From Clostridia bacterium (GTDB lineage Bacteria; Bacillota; Clostridia; Oscillospirales; Ruminococcaceae), in NCBI GenBank assembly GCA_021152595.1, contig JAGKVC010000066.1:1-15176 (forward strand): a stretch of DNA of 15,176 nt, in the 5' to 3' direction. Shown piece after piece: positions 1 to 7,151 of the stretch; position 1 is the first letter of the stretch; each line of letters starts with the position of its first letter. Both the position numbers and the translations under genes were made by a program. The notes below the pieces were generated by a model. The model was not told where the DNA came from and made no database searches. It saw nothing but the letters and a program-made list of their open reading frames with translations.

Positions 1-591
1 TGCGAGAATCGCGGCTTTCTCAGAGGAATCGCGGTGATTGATCTGATAGGCATAGGCATTTTCAAGCTGCCCCTTGAGCAGATTCAGCGTGACAATCGAA
101 TCCTTGCCGCCGCCGACCGGAATCAGATAACCGGAAAGATCTGTGCGCTTCGCAGGCTGATCCGGATTGTTCTGTCCGGCAGGATCGGGATTGTAAGTGA
201 ACTGCATAAAGCTGTCGAAATCCGTCTCGATGCCGTTGCGGTAGAAAAATTCGCCCAGTCCCCCGAAATACAGCCGTTTCCACCAGTTTTCCTGCTCCTT
301 GTCAATGAGAGCATCGCCGAGGCGGACTCTGGGCGGGCAGGCGATCTTCCAGTAGGAGACCAGCTCTGCCATACCGAGCGAAAAAACCAGACGCCGGAAT
401 GCGGGATCGTTTTCATATCTCTCACTGCCGCCGTCGCAGGGAATCTCCCATTGCGGCGAGAAATGCTCCTCGCCGAACGAGAAACAATATGTGATATGCA
501 GCACGGTGCCGTTTTCGGTCTGCCGGAAATTCGGAAAAATGTCATGGAATTCAAATATCGGATACTGCTGCCGCAGTTCGGTAAATGTCAT
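1..591 (-). CDS. MurL-like ATP-pyrophosphatase-fold protein (partial; C-terminus outside window)
   Basis: The gene enters the window on the minus strand: 197 codons are visible from an ATG at 591 and there is no stop before base 1. The start is supported by a GGAGC ribosome binding site about 8 bases upstream. The protein reads MTFTELRQQYPIFEFHD… and contains SYWKIACPP (about residue 80), GGLGEFFYRNG (about 110-120) and PVGGGKDSIVTL, with G160-S165 forming the GGGKDS loop that binds ATP phosphates in adenylating/ATP-pyrophosphatase enzymes. The order and wording of these blocks recall MurL, the ATP-dependent epimerase that converts the terminal L-Glu of UDP-MurNAc-L-Ala-L-Glu to D-Glu, known from Xanthomonas. 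That assignment rests on remembered family sequence, not on a search. MurL proteins are around 450 residues, so more than half would lie outside the window. It lies 72 bp after tktC on the same strand and may share its transcript. Alternative: another adenine-nucleotide alpha hydrolase of unknown substrate. Confidence 0.6.
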   Translation of the reverse strand, partial: MTFTELRQQYPIFEFHDIFPNFRQTENGTVLHITYCFSFGEEHFSPQWEIPCDGGSERYENDPAFRRLVFSLGMAELVSYWKIACPPRVRLGDALIDKEQENWWKRLYFGGLGEFFYRNGIETDFDSFMQFTYNPDPAGQNNPDQPAKRTDLSGYLIPVGGGKDSIVTLNLLKGQLENAYAYQINHRDSSEKAAILA

Positions 592-618
592 GTGGTTCGC
601 TCCGTTCTGATACAGAAT

Positions 619-655
619 ACAGAATGCGCAATCTGTCGGAGATCACGCATTCTGT
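619..655 (-). other. Intercistronic hairpin between tktC and the MurL-like gene
   Basis: A perfect 10-bp inverted repeat (619-628 with 646-655, ACAGAATGCG / CGCATTCTGT) has a 17-base loop and lies in the 72-bp gap after the tktC stop. No run of T follows on the minus strand, so it is not a standard terminator. It could be an mRNA-processing or stability hairpin that sets the ratio of tkt to the downstream gene. Confidence 0.4.
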
Positions 656-663
656 CAGTTACG

Positions 664-1611
664 TTATTTTGCCTTGACCGCCTCGCGGACGACCTCTGCG
701 ATATGCTCCGCGGAAAGGCCGAACTGCTTGAGCAGTTCAACCGCCGGACCGGAGTGACCGAAGGTATCGTTCACGCCGACTCTGCGCACCGGAACCGGAC
801 AGCTTTCGGTGACAGCCTCTGCGACTGCCGAGCCGAGACCGCCGATGATGCTGTGCTCCTCAGCGGTGACGATTGTGCCGGTTTCCTTTGCCGCTTTGAT
901 GATGATATCCTTGTCGAGCGGCTTGATCGTGTGAATATTGATCACGCGGACGGAAATGCCCTCGTCTGCGAGTGCCTCCGCTGCATTCAGTGCCTCATTG
1001 ACCATGAGACCGGTTGCGATGACGGTGACATCGCTGCCGTCGCGGAGCTGAACGCCCTTGCCCAGCTCGAACTTGTAGGTTGCCGGATCGTTGATCACCG
1101 GAACAGCCAGTCTGCCGAAGCGGCAGTAGACGGGACCGTCATGCTGAATCGCTGCTTCAACCGCAGCCTTTGCCTCGGTATCGTCTGCCGGATTGATCAC
1201 GGTCATGCCCGGGATCGTGCGCATCAGTGCGATATCCTCACAGCACTGGTGGGTTGCGCCGTCCTCACCGACGGAAATGCCGGCGTGGGTTGCACCGATC
1301 TTGACATTGAGATGCGGATAGCCGATCGAATTGCGGACAATCTCGAATGCTCTGCCTGCTGCAAACATTGCAAACGAGGATGCAAACGGGATCATGCCGG
1401 CTGCTGCGAGACCTGCCGCAACACCCATCATATTGGCTTCTGCGATGCCGCAGTCATAGAAGCGGTCTGCATATGCCTTCTTGAACATACCGGTCTTGGT
1501 TGCGGCTGCAAGGTCTGCATCCAGAACAACCAGATTCGGATATTTTTCTGCGAGTGCGACGAGCGCTTCGCCGTAGCTTTCGCGTGTCGCCTTCTTGATG
1601 ACTTCGCTCAT
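664..1611 (-). CDS. tktC: Transketolase, C-terminal subunit
   Basis: A 315-residue protein carrying the pyrimidine-binding and C-terminal domains of a split transketolase. With the N-terminal subunit it moves two-carbon ketol units between sugar phosphates in the non-oxidative pentose phosphate pathway (cytoplasm, thiamine diphosphate as cofactor). Visible marks: DADLAAATKTG (31-41); FYDCGIAEANMMG with E58 as the glutamate that activates the cofactor aminopyrimidine; GATHAGISVGEDGATHQ (about 106-121); and INPADDTEA. The length fits the 310-320 residues usual for split C subunits. Its ATG overlaps the tktN stop as ATGA (1608-1611), the arrangement of translationally coupled subunits. 1-Deoxyxylulose-5-phosphate synthase shares the fold, but the separate N subunit next door and the sequence wording favour transketolase. 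Confidence 0.95.
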   Translation of the reverse strand: MSEVIKKATRESYGEALVALAEKYPNLVVLDADLAAATKTGMFKKAYADRFYDCGIAEANMMGVAAGLAAAGMIPFASSFAMFAAGRAFEIVRNSIGYPHLNVKIGATHAGISVGEDGATHQCCEDIALMRTIPGMTVINPADDTEAKAAVEAAIQHDGPVYCRFGRLAVPVINDPATYKFELGKGVQLRDGSDVTVIATGLMVNEALNAAEALADEGISVRVINIHTIKPLDKDIIIKAAKETGTIVTAEEHSIIGGLGSAVAEAVTESCPVPVRRVGVNDTFGHSGPAVELLKQFGLSAEHIAEVVREAVKAK

Positions 1612-2453
1612 GCTTCCGCCTCCAATCTGCTGAGCTCCGCGGTCAGCTCTGCCATTGCCTTTTCATACTGCTCGGTGTTCGGCGCGGTGCCGTGCCAGCC
1701 GACCTGATTTTCCATAAAGGAAACGCCCTTGCCCTTTGTGGAGTGCTGGATAATCACGACCGGCTGCTGCGTGACACGCTCTGCCTCACGGAATGCGCGG
1801 TCGATATCGTCAAAGTCATGTGCATCCATTTCGATGACATGCCAGCCGAATGCGGCGAATTTATCCGGAATCGGCTCCGGCGAGCAGACCTCTGTGATCT
1901 TGCCGTCGATCTGGAGACCGTTGTTATCGACGATTGCGATCAGGTTGTCAAGTCCGTAATGTGCGGCAAACATTGCTGCCTCCCAGACCTGACCTTCCTC
2001 GAGTTCGCCGTCGCCGAGGATCGCATAAACGCGGTAGTTATCGCTGCGGTGCTTGCCGGCAAGCGCCATGCCGCAGGCTGCGGAAATGCCCTGACCGAGC
2101 GAGCCGCTGCTCATATCCACGCCGGGGATTGTGATGCAGGGGTGGCCCTGTAATCTTGCGCCGATGTGGCGGAGTGTTTTCATTTCATCCATCGGGAAGA
2201 ATCCGCGCTCTGCAAGTGTTGCGTAGAGTGCCGGTGCGGTGTGTCCCTTCGAGAGCACAAAACGGTCGCGCTCTGCGAAATCGGGATTATCCGGATAGAC
2301 ATGCATTCTGGTGAAATAGAGATACGTCAGCACATCCGCGATCGAGAGCGAGCCGCCCGGATGGCCTGATTTTGCATTGTACACGCCTTCGATGATGCCC
2401 ATGCGGATCTTGCAGGCGTGAATCTGGAGCTGTCTGCGAAGCAAATCGTCCAT
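1608..2453 (-). CDS. tktN: Transketolase, N-terminal (thiamine diphosphate-binding) subunit
   Basis: The 281-residue N-terminal half of a split transketolase. Visible: SGHPGGSLS (29-37, H31), SKGH (H71), and the thiamine diphosphate/Mg motif GDGELEEGQ from G147 ending at N177-N178 about 30 residues later. I place the start at 2453 (MDDLLRRQ). An open frame continues upstream to 3041, but it runs through a promoter, a terminator and the end of the galactanase gene and encodes Arg/Pro-rich text with no transketolase character. AAAGGAAG lies about 10 bases before this ATG. The consensus promoter at 2506-2534 leaves a short leader of about 45 bases. Neighbours: tktC overlaps by 4 bp, and a MurL-like gene follows. 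Confidence 0.95.
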   Translation of the reverse strand: MDDLLRRQLQIHACKIRMGIIEGVYNAKSGHPGGSLSIADVLTYLYFTRMHVYPDNPDFAERDRFVLSKGHTAPALYATLAERGFFPMDEMKTLRHIGARLQGHPCITIPGVDMSSGSLGQGISAACGMALAGKHRSDNYRVYAILGDGELEEGQVWEAAMFAAHYGLDNLIAIVDNNGLQIDGKITEVCSPEPIPDKFAAFGWHVIEMDAHDFDDIDRAFREAERVTQQPVVIIQHSTKGKGVSFMENQVGWHGTAPNTEQYEKAMAELTAELSRLEAEA

Positions 2454-2505
2454 ATTCGTAATCTTCCTTTCTGCTGTGCGCTGAACTGCGCTCAAAGCTA
2501 AATTT

Positions 2506-2534
2506 ATTATACTATATATTGCGAAAAAAAGCAA
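2506..2534 (-). promoter_or_regulatory. Sigma-70/A promoter for tktN-tktC
   Basis: On the minus strand, TTGCTT (2529-2534) and a perfect TATAAT (2506-2511) are separated by exactly 17 bases. Predicted transcription start is near 2499, about 45 bases before the tktN ATG. The remaining bases to the galactanase terminator (2535-2656) hold nothing I recognise. Confidence 0.8.
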
Positions 2535-2656
2535 GCGATTTCGGGCAGGAATTGTGACTGATTCTTGCTGATTTATTCCTGATTTTTGCGGCGTATCGCC
2601 AAACTGCGTCCTTTTGGCGGAATCCGCGGCGGCTGCCCGAGGGCTGATTGCAGCGC

Positions 2657-2696
2657 AAAAAATGCCCTCTCCCGGTTCCGGCAGGAGAGGACATTT
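2657..2696 (-). terminator. Intrinsic terminator after the GH53 galactanase gene
   Basis: On the minus strand an AATGTCCTCTCC arm (2684-2695) pairs with a GGAGAGGGCATT arm (2661-2672) through one G-U pair, around an 11-base loop, and is followed by six T (2657-2662). It lies 11 bases past the galactanase stop and isolates that gene from the tkt operon. Confidence 0.9.
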
Positions 2697-2706
2697 CAGA
2701 TTGCGG

Positions 2707-4806
2707 TCAATCGAGCTTTGCGATCTTCCGGAGAATGGCGAGCTCATCATCACTGTTGAGGTCGCCGTCGGCGTTACAGTCCGCATTTTTGCGTCCCTGA
2801 TCCGAGAGCTTGGCAGTCCGGTCTTCTGCAAGGAAGCGCGCCAGCAGCACCGCATCGGAGACATCGACCATATTGCTGCAATTACAGTCACCGCGCAGGA
2901 GCGCCTGTGCTGCCGGAGCAGCGGTCGTTGTTGTCGTTGTAACGGTCGTCGTCGTGGTTGTTGTTGTCGTGGTGACGGGGACCGTTGTGGTCGTGACGGG
3001 CTTTGTCTCCTCCTGAACCGGATCGGCCTCCTTGAGGACAAGGCTGCACTGATCCATCGAGCCGAAGGATTCGCCTGTGCCGCTGACGGTCAGCGTGACG
3101 GTCAGTGTATCGCCTGCTTTTGCATGGACTTCTGTCGGAGATTCAAACCAGACATTCCAGCCGACCGGATTGAACCGGTACCCGTAGCTTGCGGAATTCG
3201 AGGCGAGCTTATAGTTGATGCTGCTGGATTCGGAGCCCTGAAAATATCCGTTCAGCTTATATGTACCGGAGACCGGCGCAATCGCGGTTGCGACCGCGGT
3301 CGCCTTTTTAAAATCCGAGGTGGAATACCAGTGCAGCGCATATTCGCCGTTTTTCGCATCCTCCTTGCGGACATCGAAATGTCCGTCTGCCGGCGGATTT
3401 GTAATCGTCCAGCCGGTCGGATTTGCGGTTGCTTTCTTATCCAGCTCGAAATCCGGATTTTGCAGCAGATTCTGATTGACTGTCGCATTCGGTGCAACTG
3501 CCGCAATTTCCGTGACCTGATTGCCGTGGACGCTGTTGAACATATAGAGCGATTCGAGCGGCTTGCCGGAGGAATCAAAGAGCGCCTGATTCTCCCAGCC
3601 GCTTCCGCCTGCATATTTCGCGTCTGCGTCATATTCAGCGGCAGTCTGCGTTGCCCAGCCGCCGCCGTAGCGGTTCCAGAGATCATTGCGGCTGTTGTTG
3701 TCGGTATTGATCGCAAGCCACGCCGGTTCCCAGTAGAATACGCCGATGCCCTTGCCGTCCGGAATCGCCGCCATTGCACGGAACAGATCATTCAGGAAGG
3801 CGATCTGTCCGTCTGCACCGACCGGATAGCTGACATAATTGCCGAGATTTGACTGAGAGGAAATCGTATTCGAGCCGGGATCCTTGTTCTCAAAGCTGTT
3901 TGCCCACGAGGTCTCCGCGACAAGCACCTTTTTGTCATAGGTCTTTGCGATGCTGCTCAGTGTATTCTTCAGCGCATCGGGCGTGCCGTGCCAGTAGGGG
4001 TAATAGGATGTTGCGAAGACGTCGTAATCGACGTTGTTCTGCCTGAGCATCTTCGCAAGATAATCCATATTCGATGCTTTTTCAGGATTGGTGAAATGCA
4101 GCGCGACAAGAATATTCCGGTCAAAATCGCGGACGGCTTTCGAGCCTGCTTTGAAGAGGCTTGTGAGATCCTTCCAGACCGCATCGCCCCAGCTGCCTTT
4201 ATCAAGCGAGACGCCGCACATGCCGGTTGTGGTCTCATTGCCGACCTGTACCATTGCGATCTCGACGCCGGTCGCTTTCAGCTTTTTGAGCGTTTCACCG
4301 GTAAAGCGGTAGATTGCATCCGCCTTCTGGCTGACGGAATAATTCTCCCATGCCTTCGGGGCGCGCTGCTTGGCAGGATCCGCCCAGAAATCGGAATAAT
4401 GGAAATCGACAAAGAGCTTGAGCCCTGCCGCGGCACAGCGCTTGGCGATCTGCTCTGCGCAGGTGACATCATTGGCACCGCCGCCGTAGGTGACATGGTT
4501 CTGCGCGCCCGTCGGATCATTCCAGATGCGGACGCGGATCGTATTGATGCCTGCCTCTGCAAGCGTTTTGAAGATATCCTGTTCCTTGCCGCTGCGGTCA
4601 TAGAATCGGACACCGCTCTGCTCCAGCGCGATCACAGATGAGATATCCGCGCCCTTGAAGGGATCGCCGTTTTCAAACGGGAGCCCCGTGATACCGGAAA
4701 AGGTGATCGGCTCGGCGGCACTTGCCCGCTGCTGCAGCGGAACACTGCCGCCCGTGAGCATCAGGACGGCTGCCGCAGCAGCGGCTAAAAATCTGTGTGG
4801 CTTCAT
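2707..4806 (-). CDS. Secreted arabinogalactan endo-beta-1,4-galactanase (GH53) with CBM61-like module and type-I dockerin
   Basis: A 699-residue secreted enzyme predicted to cut beta-1,4-galactan side chains of pectin while docked on a cellulosome. Domain order: signal peptide 1-30 (cleavage near ASA-A); GH53 barrel about 35-430, with GADISSV (52-58), RIWNDP (93-98), FHYSDFWADP (135-144), acid/base E191 in VGNE and nucleophile E298 in AETSWA; a beta-rich module about 445-592 (NLLQNPDFE…), positioned like the galactan-binding CBM61 often fused to GH53; a Thr-rich linker 594-633; and a dockerin 636-699. Both calcium loops look intact (D640/N642/S644/D648/D651 and D676/N678/D680/N684/D687). A GAGAGG ribosome binding site supports the start. 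It has its own promoter and terminator and is transcribed divergently from the gene at 5064. The Thr linker uses simple ACN repeats, so it may vary in length between strains. GH53 is secure; CBM61 is less so. Confidence 0.95.
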   Translation of the reverse strand: MKPHRFLAAAAAAVLMLTGGSVPLQQRASAAEPITFSGITGLPFENGDPFKGADISSVIALEQSGVRFYDRSGKEQDIFKTLAEAGINTIRVRIWNDPTGAQNHVTYGGGANDVTCAEQIAKRCAAAGLKLFVDFHYSDFWADPAKQRAPKAWENYSVSQKADAIYRFTGETLKKLKATGVEIAMVQVGNETTTGMCGVSLDKGSWGDAVWKDLTSLFKAGSKAVRDFDRNILVALHFTNPEKASNMDYLAKMLRQNNVDYDVFATSYYPYWHGTPDALKNTLSSIAKTYDKKVLVAETSWANSFENKDPGSNTISSQSNLGNYVSYPVGADGQIAFLNDLFRAMAAIPDGKGIGVFYWEPAWLAINTDNNSRNDLWNRYGGGWATQTAAEYDADAKYAGGSGWENQALFDSSGKPLESLYMFNSVHGNQVTEIAAVAPNATVNQNLLQNPDFELDKKATANPTGWTITNPPADGHFDVRKEDAKNGEYALHWYSTSDFKKATAVATAIAPVSGTYKLNGYFQGSESSSINYKLASNSASYGYRFNPVGWNVWFESPTEVHAKAGDTLTVTLTVSGTGESFGSMDQCSLVLKEADPVQEETKPVTTTTVPVTTTTTTTTTTVTTTTTTAAPAAQALLRGDCNCSNMVDVSDAVLLARFLAEDRTAKLSDQGRKNADCNADGDLNSDDELAILRKIAKLD

Positions 4807-4879
4807 ACTTTTGCAACCTCTCTCAATATTAAAATTTTTTCTCGTTATTTCAAAAGCGTCTCTTTCTCCGCTTTGTTCT

Positions 4880-4909
4880 ATTATACCATAATTCTGCTAC
4901 AAATTGCAA
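4880..4909 (-). promoter_or_regulatory. Promoter for the GH53 galactanase (extended -10)
   Basis: Minus strand TTGCAA (4904-4909), an 18-base spacer and TATAAT (4880-4885), preceded by TGG (TGn extended -10). The leader to the ATG at 4806 would be about 67 bases. The 257-bp divergent region 4807-5063 also holds the plus promoter at 4986. The AT-rich stretch between the two -35 boxes is where a regulator would most likely bind, but I see no clear palindrome there. Confidence 0.7.
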
Positions 4910-4985
4910 TAGTTTTTGAAAAATATTTATGTTAATTTGTATTGCTTTCAACGGAAAAATCCGCCGGAATTCTGAAGTTGTATGC

Positions 4986-5014
4986 TTGACATCAATACGG
5001 GTTTGTGATACAAT
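4986..5014 (+). promoter_or_regulatory. Consensus promoter for the tail-anchored protein gene
   Basis: A perfect TTGACA (4986-4991), a 17-base spacer and TACAAT (5009-5014). Transcription would start near 5021, about 43 bases before the ATG at 5064. It is one of the strongest promoters in the window, so the unknown gene is probably well expressed. Confidence 0.8.
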
Positions 5015-5063
5015 ATAACTGTATGCACTTGCAGACTTTTGCGCAGAAAGGCGGTATGAAACT

Positions 5064-5747
5064 ATGAGCGATTTGTTTTTCTGTCCCGAGCGCTGGGAAC
5101 CCGACAGCATGGTCTCCACAAATGCCGCATCACTGGTTCGTGTGCGCGGATATTCCGGCAGAACGGTCGATGCATGGCAGCTCGGAGATTTCGGCTCCGA
5201 CTGGACCGCAATCACTTCGCGCATCCCGATCGAGACGGGCTGGCTGGAATCCGGCGAACAGTACCGCTTCTGCTTCTGGCTCAACGGCGGAGAAAACAGC
5301 CGCCGCAATGAAACCTGCCTGCTCGAAATCTACGGCGATGCGTGGGAGGAACGGCTGCGCTTCCGGCTCAACCGCAATTATACAAAGCCGCTGCTCGAAA
5401 AGAATCACTGGCTGCTCTTTGCGGTGCCGTTTACTGCTCCCGAGGCGACCGATGCGCTGAACTTCCGCTTTGTTGCATCGGGCGCGGTCTGCACGATCGC
5501 CGGTATTCCGGAAATGGATATGTCTGCCTGCGAAGCGCTGACACCCGATGAACCGGATACGCTGCATACGGTGCGGCATAATCTCGCTTTTCCGCACGGC
5601 TGGGAGGAGGAGAAGCCTGCTCCCGTCTCGAAATCTGAGGAGAAGCGGAAACAGCGCACGAAGAAAGCCGCCGCCGCTGCCGCCGTTACGGCTGCATGTG
5701 CCGTCGGCGCGATTGCGCTCCGGCAGTATCTCAAAAAGAGACGCTGA
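5064..5747 (+). CDS. Uncharacterised protein with C-terminal membrane anchor
   Basis: I do not recognise this 227-residue protein. There is no N-terminal signal peptide. Residues 1-155 look like a compact beta-rich domain (alternating hydrophobics and many Trp/Phe: DAWQLGDFGSDW, YRFCFWLNGGEN, CLLEIYGDAWEERLRFRL, HWLLFAVPF), reminiscent of a galactose-binding or jelly-roll fold, but no family motif is evident. Residues 180-200 are a charged Glu/Lys/Arg linker. Residues 201-219 are an Ala-rich hydrophobic segment ending in RQYLKKRR, the pattern of a tail-anchored protein with its bulk in the cytoplasm. AAAGGCGG before the ATG is a moderate ribosome binding site. A four-codon frame (5056-5067, MKL-stop) overlaps the start and is probably chance. 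It is divergent from the galactanase and 82 bp before ychF. Confidence 0.75.
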   Translation: MSDLFFCPERWEPDSMVSTNAASLVRVRGYSGRTVDAWQLGDFGSDWTAITSRIPIETGWLESGEQYRFCFWLNGGENSRRNETCLLEIYGDAWEERLRFRLNRNYTKPLLEKNHWLLFAVPFTAPEATDALNFRFVASGAVCTIAGIPEMDMSACEALTPDEPDTLHTVRHNLAFPHGWEEEKPAPVSKSEEKRKQRTKKAAAAAAVTAACAVGAIALRQYLKKRR

Positions 5748-5770
5748 GCGGATCGCCTGATATTGCAAAG

Positions 5771-5787
5771 AAACGGGAATCCGTTTT
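5771..5787 (+). terminator. Weak hairpin between the tail-anchored gene and ychF
   Basis: A six-base stem AAACGG/CCGTTT with a GAAT loop is followed by T and then GATATTTT. It could be a weak terminator or attenuator partly separating the two genes. I see no convincing promoter for ychF in the 82-bp gap, so some read-through is likely. Confidence 0.3.
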
Positions 5788-5829
5788 GATATTTTGGATC
5801 AACAGAATCCACAGGAGGAATTAAATTAC

Positions 5830-6927
5830 ATGAAACTCGGAATGGTCGGACTGCCGAATGTCGGCAAAAGCACGCTGTTCAATGCGCTGACAAATGCCGG
5901 CGCAGAATCCGCAAACTATCCGTTCTGCACGATCGACAAGAATGTCGGTATCGTTTCCGTGCCGGATGCACGGCTCGAAAAGCTCGCGGAAATCTATCAG
6001 CCGAAGAAGTTTACGCCGGCTACCCTGCAATTCGTCGATATCGCAGGACTGGTCAAGGGCGCTTCCAAGGGCGAAGGTCTCGGCAACCGCTTCCTTGCGG
6101 ATATCCGCGAGGTCGATGCGATCATCCATGTCGTGCGCTGCTTTGAGGACGATAACATCGTGCATGTGGACGGCTCAATTGATCCGAAGCGCGATATTGA
6201 TGTCATCAATCTGGAGCTGATCTTCTCGGATATCGAGCTGATCGAGCGCCGCATCGACAAGACCGCGAAGCTCGCAAAGGGCGACAAGAAATATCAGGCG
6301 GATGTGGAGCTGCTCAAGCGTTTGCAGGAGCATCTCTCCGATGAAAAGCCGGCGCGCAGCTTCGATTGCTCCGAGGATGAATGGGCTGTGATCCTTGAGA
6401 CGCCGCTCCTGACCGCAAAGCCGGTTATCTACGCGGCAAATCTCTCCGAGAGCGATTTCTCCGGCGACCTGAACAGCAATCCGCATTTTCAGGCTGTCAA
6501 GCAGATCGCTGAGGCGGAGCATGCCGCCGTCTTCCCGATCTGCGCACAGATTGAGGCGGAGATTTCCGATATGGAAGAGGATGAGCAGAAGGAATTTCTC
6601 GCGGATCTCGGTCTTGAGGAATCCGGTCTGACGCGCATCATTCATGCAGGCTATTCGCTGCTCGGTCTGATCTCCTTTCTGACCGGCGGCTCGGATGAGT
6701 GCCGCGCATGGACGATCAAAAAGGGTACCAAAGCACCGCAGGCTGCCGGAAAAATCCATTCGGATTTTGAAAAGGGTTTCATCCGCGCTGAGGTCATTTC
6801 CTTCGAGGACTTCATGGCGAACGGCGGCAATATGGTCGCTGCAAAGGAAAAGGGCGTTGTCCGCATGGAGGGCAAAACCTATGAGGTCGCCGACGGCGAT
6901 ATCATCACCTTCCACTTTACGTCTTAA
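5830..6927 (+). CDS. ychF: YchF/EngD (Obg-like) redox-regulated P-loop ATPase
   Basis: A 365-residue universally conserved P-loop NTPase of the Obg family that associates with ribosomes and takes part in stress and translation control. Visible: G1 GLPNVGKS (7-14), G3 DIAGL (70-74) followed by VKGASKGEGLGN, and NLSE (204-207) in place of the NKxD of true GTPases, as in other YchF proteins that prefer ATP. A C-terminal TGS-type domain contains LTGGSDECRAW, KGTKAPQAAG and HSDFEKGFIRAEV. The start is the ATG at 5830, because AGGAGG (5812-5817) sits correctly before it and MKLGMVGLPNVGKS is the family's normal N-terminus; an in-frame ATG at 5794 would add 12 unrelated residues. Length matches the usual 363-366. 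It is convergent with the cellobiose phosphorylase gene. Confidence 0.97.
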   Translation: MKLGMVGLPNVGKSTLFNALTNAGAESANYPFCTIDKNVGIVSVPDARLEKLAEIYQPKKFTPATLQFVDIAGLVKGASKGEGLGNRFLADIREVDAIIHVVRCFEDDNIVHVDGSIDPKRDIDVINLELIFSDIELIERRIDKTAKLAKGDKKYQADVELLKRLQEHLSDEKPARSFDCSEDEWAVILETPLLTAKPVIYAANLSESDFSGDLNSNPHFQAVKQIAEAEHAAVFPICAQIEAEISDMEEDEQKEFLADLGLEESGLTRIIHAGYSLLGLISFLTGGSDECRAWTIKKGTKAPQAAGKIHSDFEKGFIRAEVISFEDFMANGGNMVAAKEKGVVRMEGKTYEVADGDIITFHFTS

Positions 6928-7010
6928 GGTGTCTCCGACGGATTTGAAATGAGGGCGTTGCCCTCAAACTCCCACCAGAGGGATACTATCCCTCTGGACT
7001 CCCATTTTTA
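6928..7010 (+). repeat. Two-hairpin intergenic element, copy A
   Basis: This begins directly after the ychF stop with GGTGTCTCCGACGGATT, then hairpin 1 (GAGGG 6951-6955 / CCCTC 6961-6965), the joint AAACTCCCA, hairpin 2 (CCAGAGGGAT 6975-6984 / ATCCCTCTGG 6988-6997) and a CTCCCATTTTTA tail. The same layout appears on the other strand as copy B at 7152-7232. The two copies differ by paired changes that keep the stems. Confidence 0.75.
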
Positions 7011-7022
7011 TACATGAACAAA

Positions 7023-7066
7023 AACAAAGCCGTTCCAATGATAGAAATTGGAGCGGCTTGTTTTTT
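7023..7066 (+). terminator. Terminator hairpin downstream of ychF
   Basis: An AACAAAGCCG…CCAAT arm (7023-7039) pairs with ATTGG…CGGCTTGTT (7047-7062), with one bulge and one wobble, and six T follow (7061-7066) on the plus strand. The A-rich left flank could also serve minus-strand transcripts. It lies about 100 bp past the ychF stop, beyond copy A. Confidence 0.75.
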
Positions 7067-7096
7067 CACTTTTCATTATGAAATGAAGCAGATAGT

Positions 7097-7141
7097 ACAA
7101 AGCCGCCCGGTCGCGTATGACGCAAACCTGAGCGGCTTTGT
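7097..7141. terminator. Second large hairpin between convergent genes
   Basis: A perfect 10-bp stem, ACAAAGCCGC (7097-7106) with GCGGCTTTGT (7132-7141), encloses a loop with a smaller GCGT-ATG-ACGC stem. Its outer bases resemble those of the hairpin at 7023-7066. T-tracts are poor on both sides, so the terminator role (probably for the cellobiose phosphorylase transcript on the minus strand) is less certain. Confidence 0.5.
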
Positions 7142-7151
7142 TATATCCACA

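Noticed and set aside
34..1707. A 557-codon plus-strand open frame across the MurL-like gene and tktC
   Set aside because: It lies antisense to two clear genes, crosses their gap, and shows Cys-rich text with no family resemblance.
2920..3005. Short tandem repeats that could suggest a CRISPR-like or VNTR array
   Set aside because: They are the Thr-codon linker of the galactanase, in frame and without spacers.
2454..3041. N-terminal extension of tktN up to 3041
   Set aside because: It would include the tkt promoter, the galactanase terminator and the galactanase 3' end. The encoded text is Arg/Pro/Gln-rich, and a proper ribosome binding site precedes 2453.
2614..3852. A 412-codon plus-strand open frame opposite the galactanase 3' half
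   Set aside because: It reads through the galactanase terminator and the antisense of its dockerin and linker, with no supporting signals.
5056..5067. Four-codon upstream frame MKL-stop overlapping the start at 5064
   Set aside because: It is too short and lies too close to the Shine-Dalgarno sequence to be used; probably chance.
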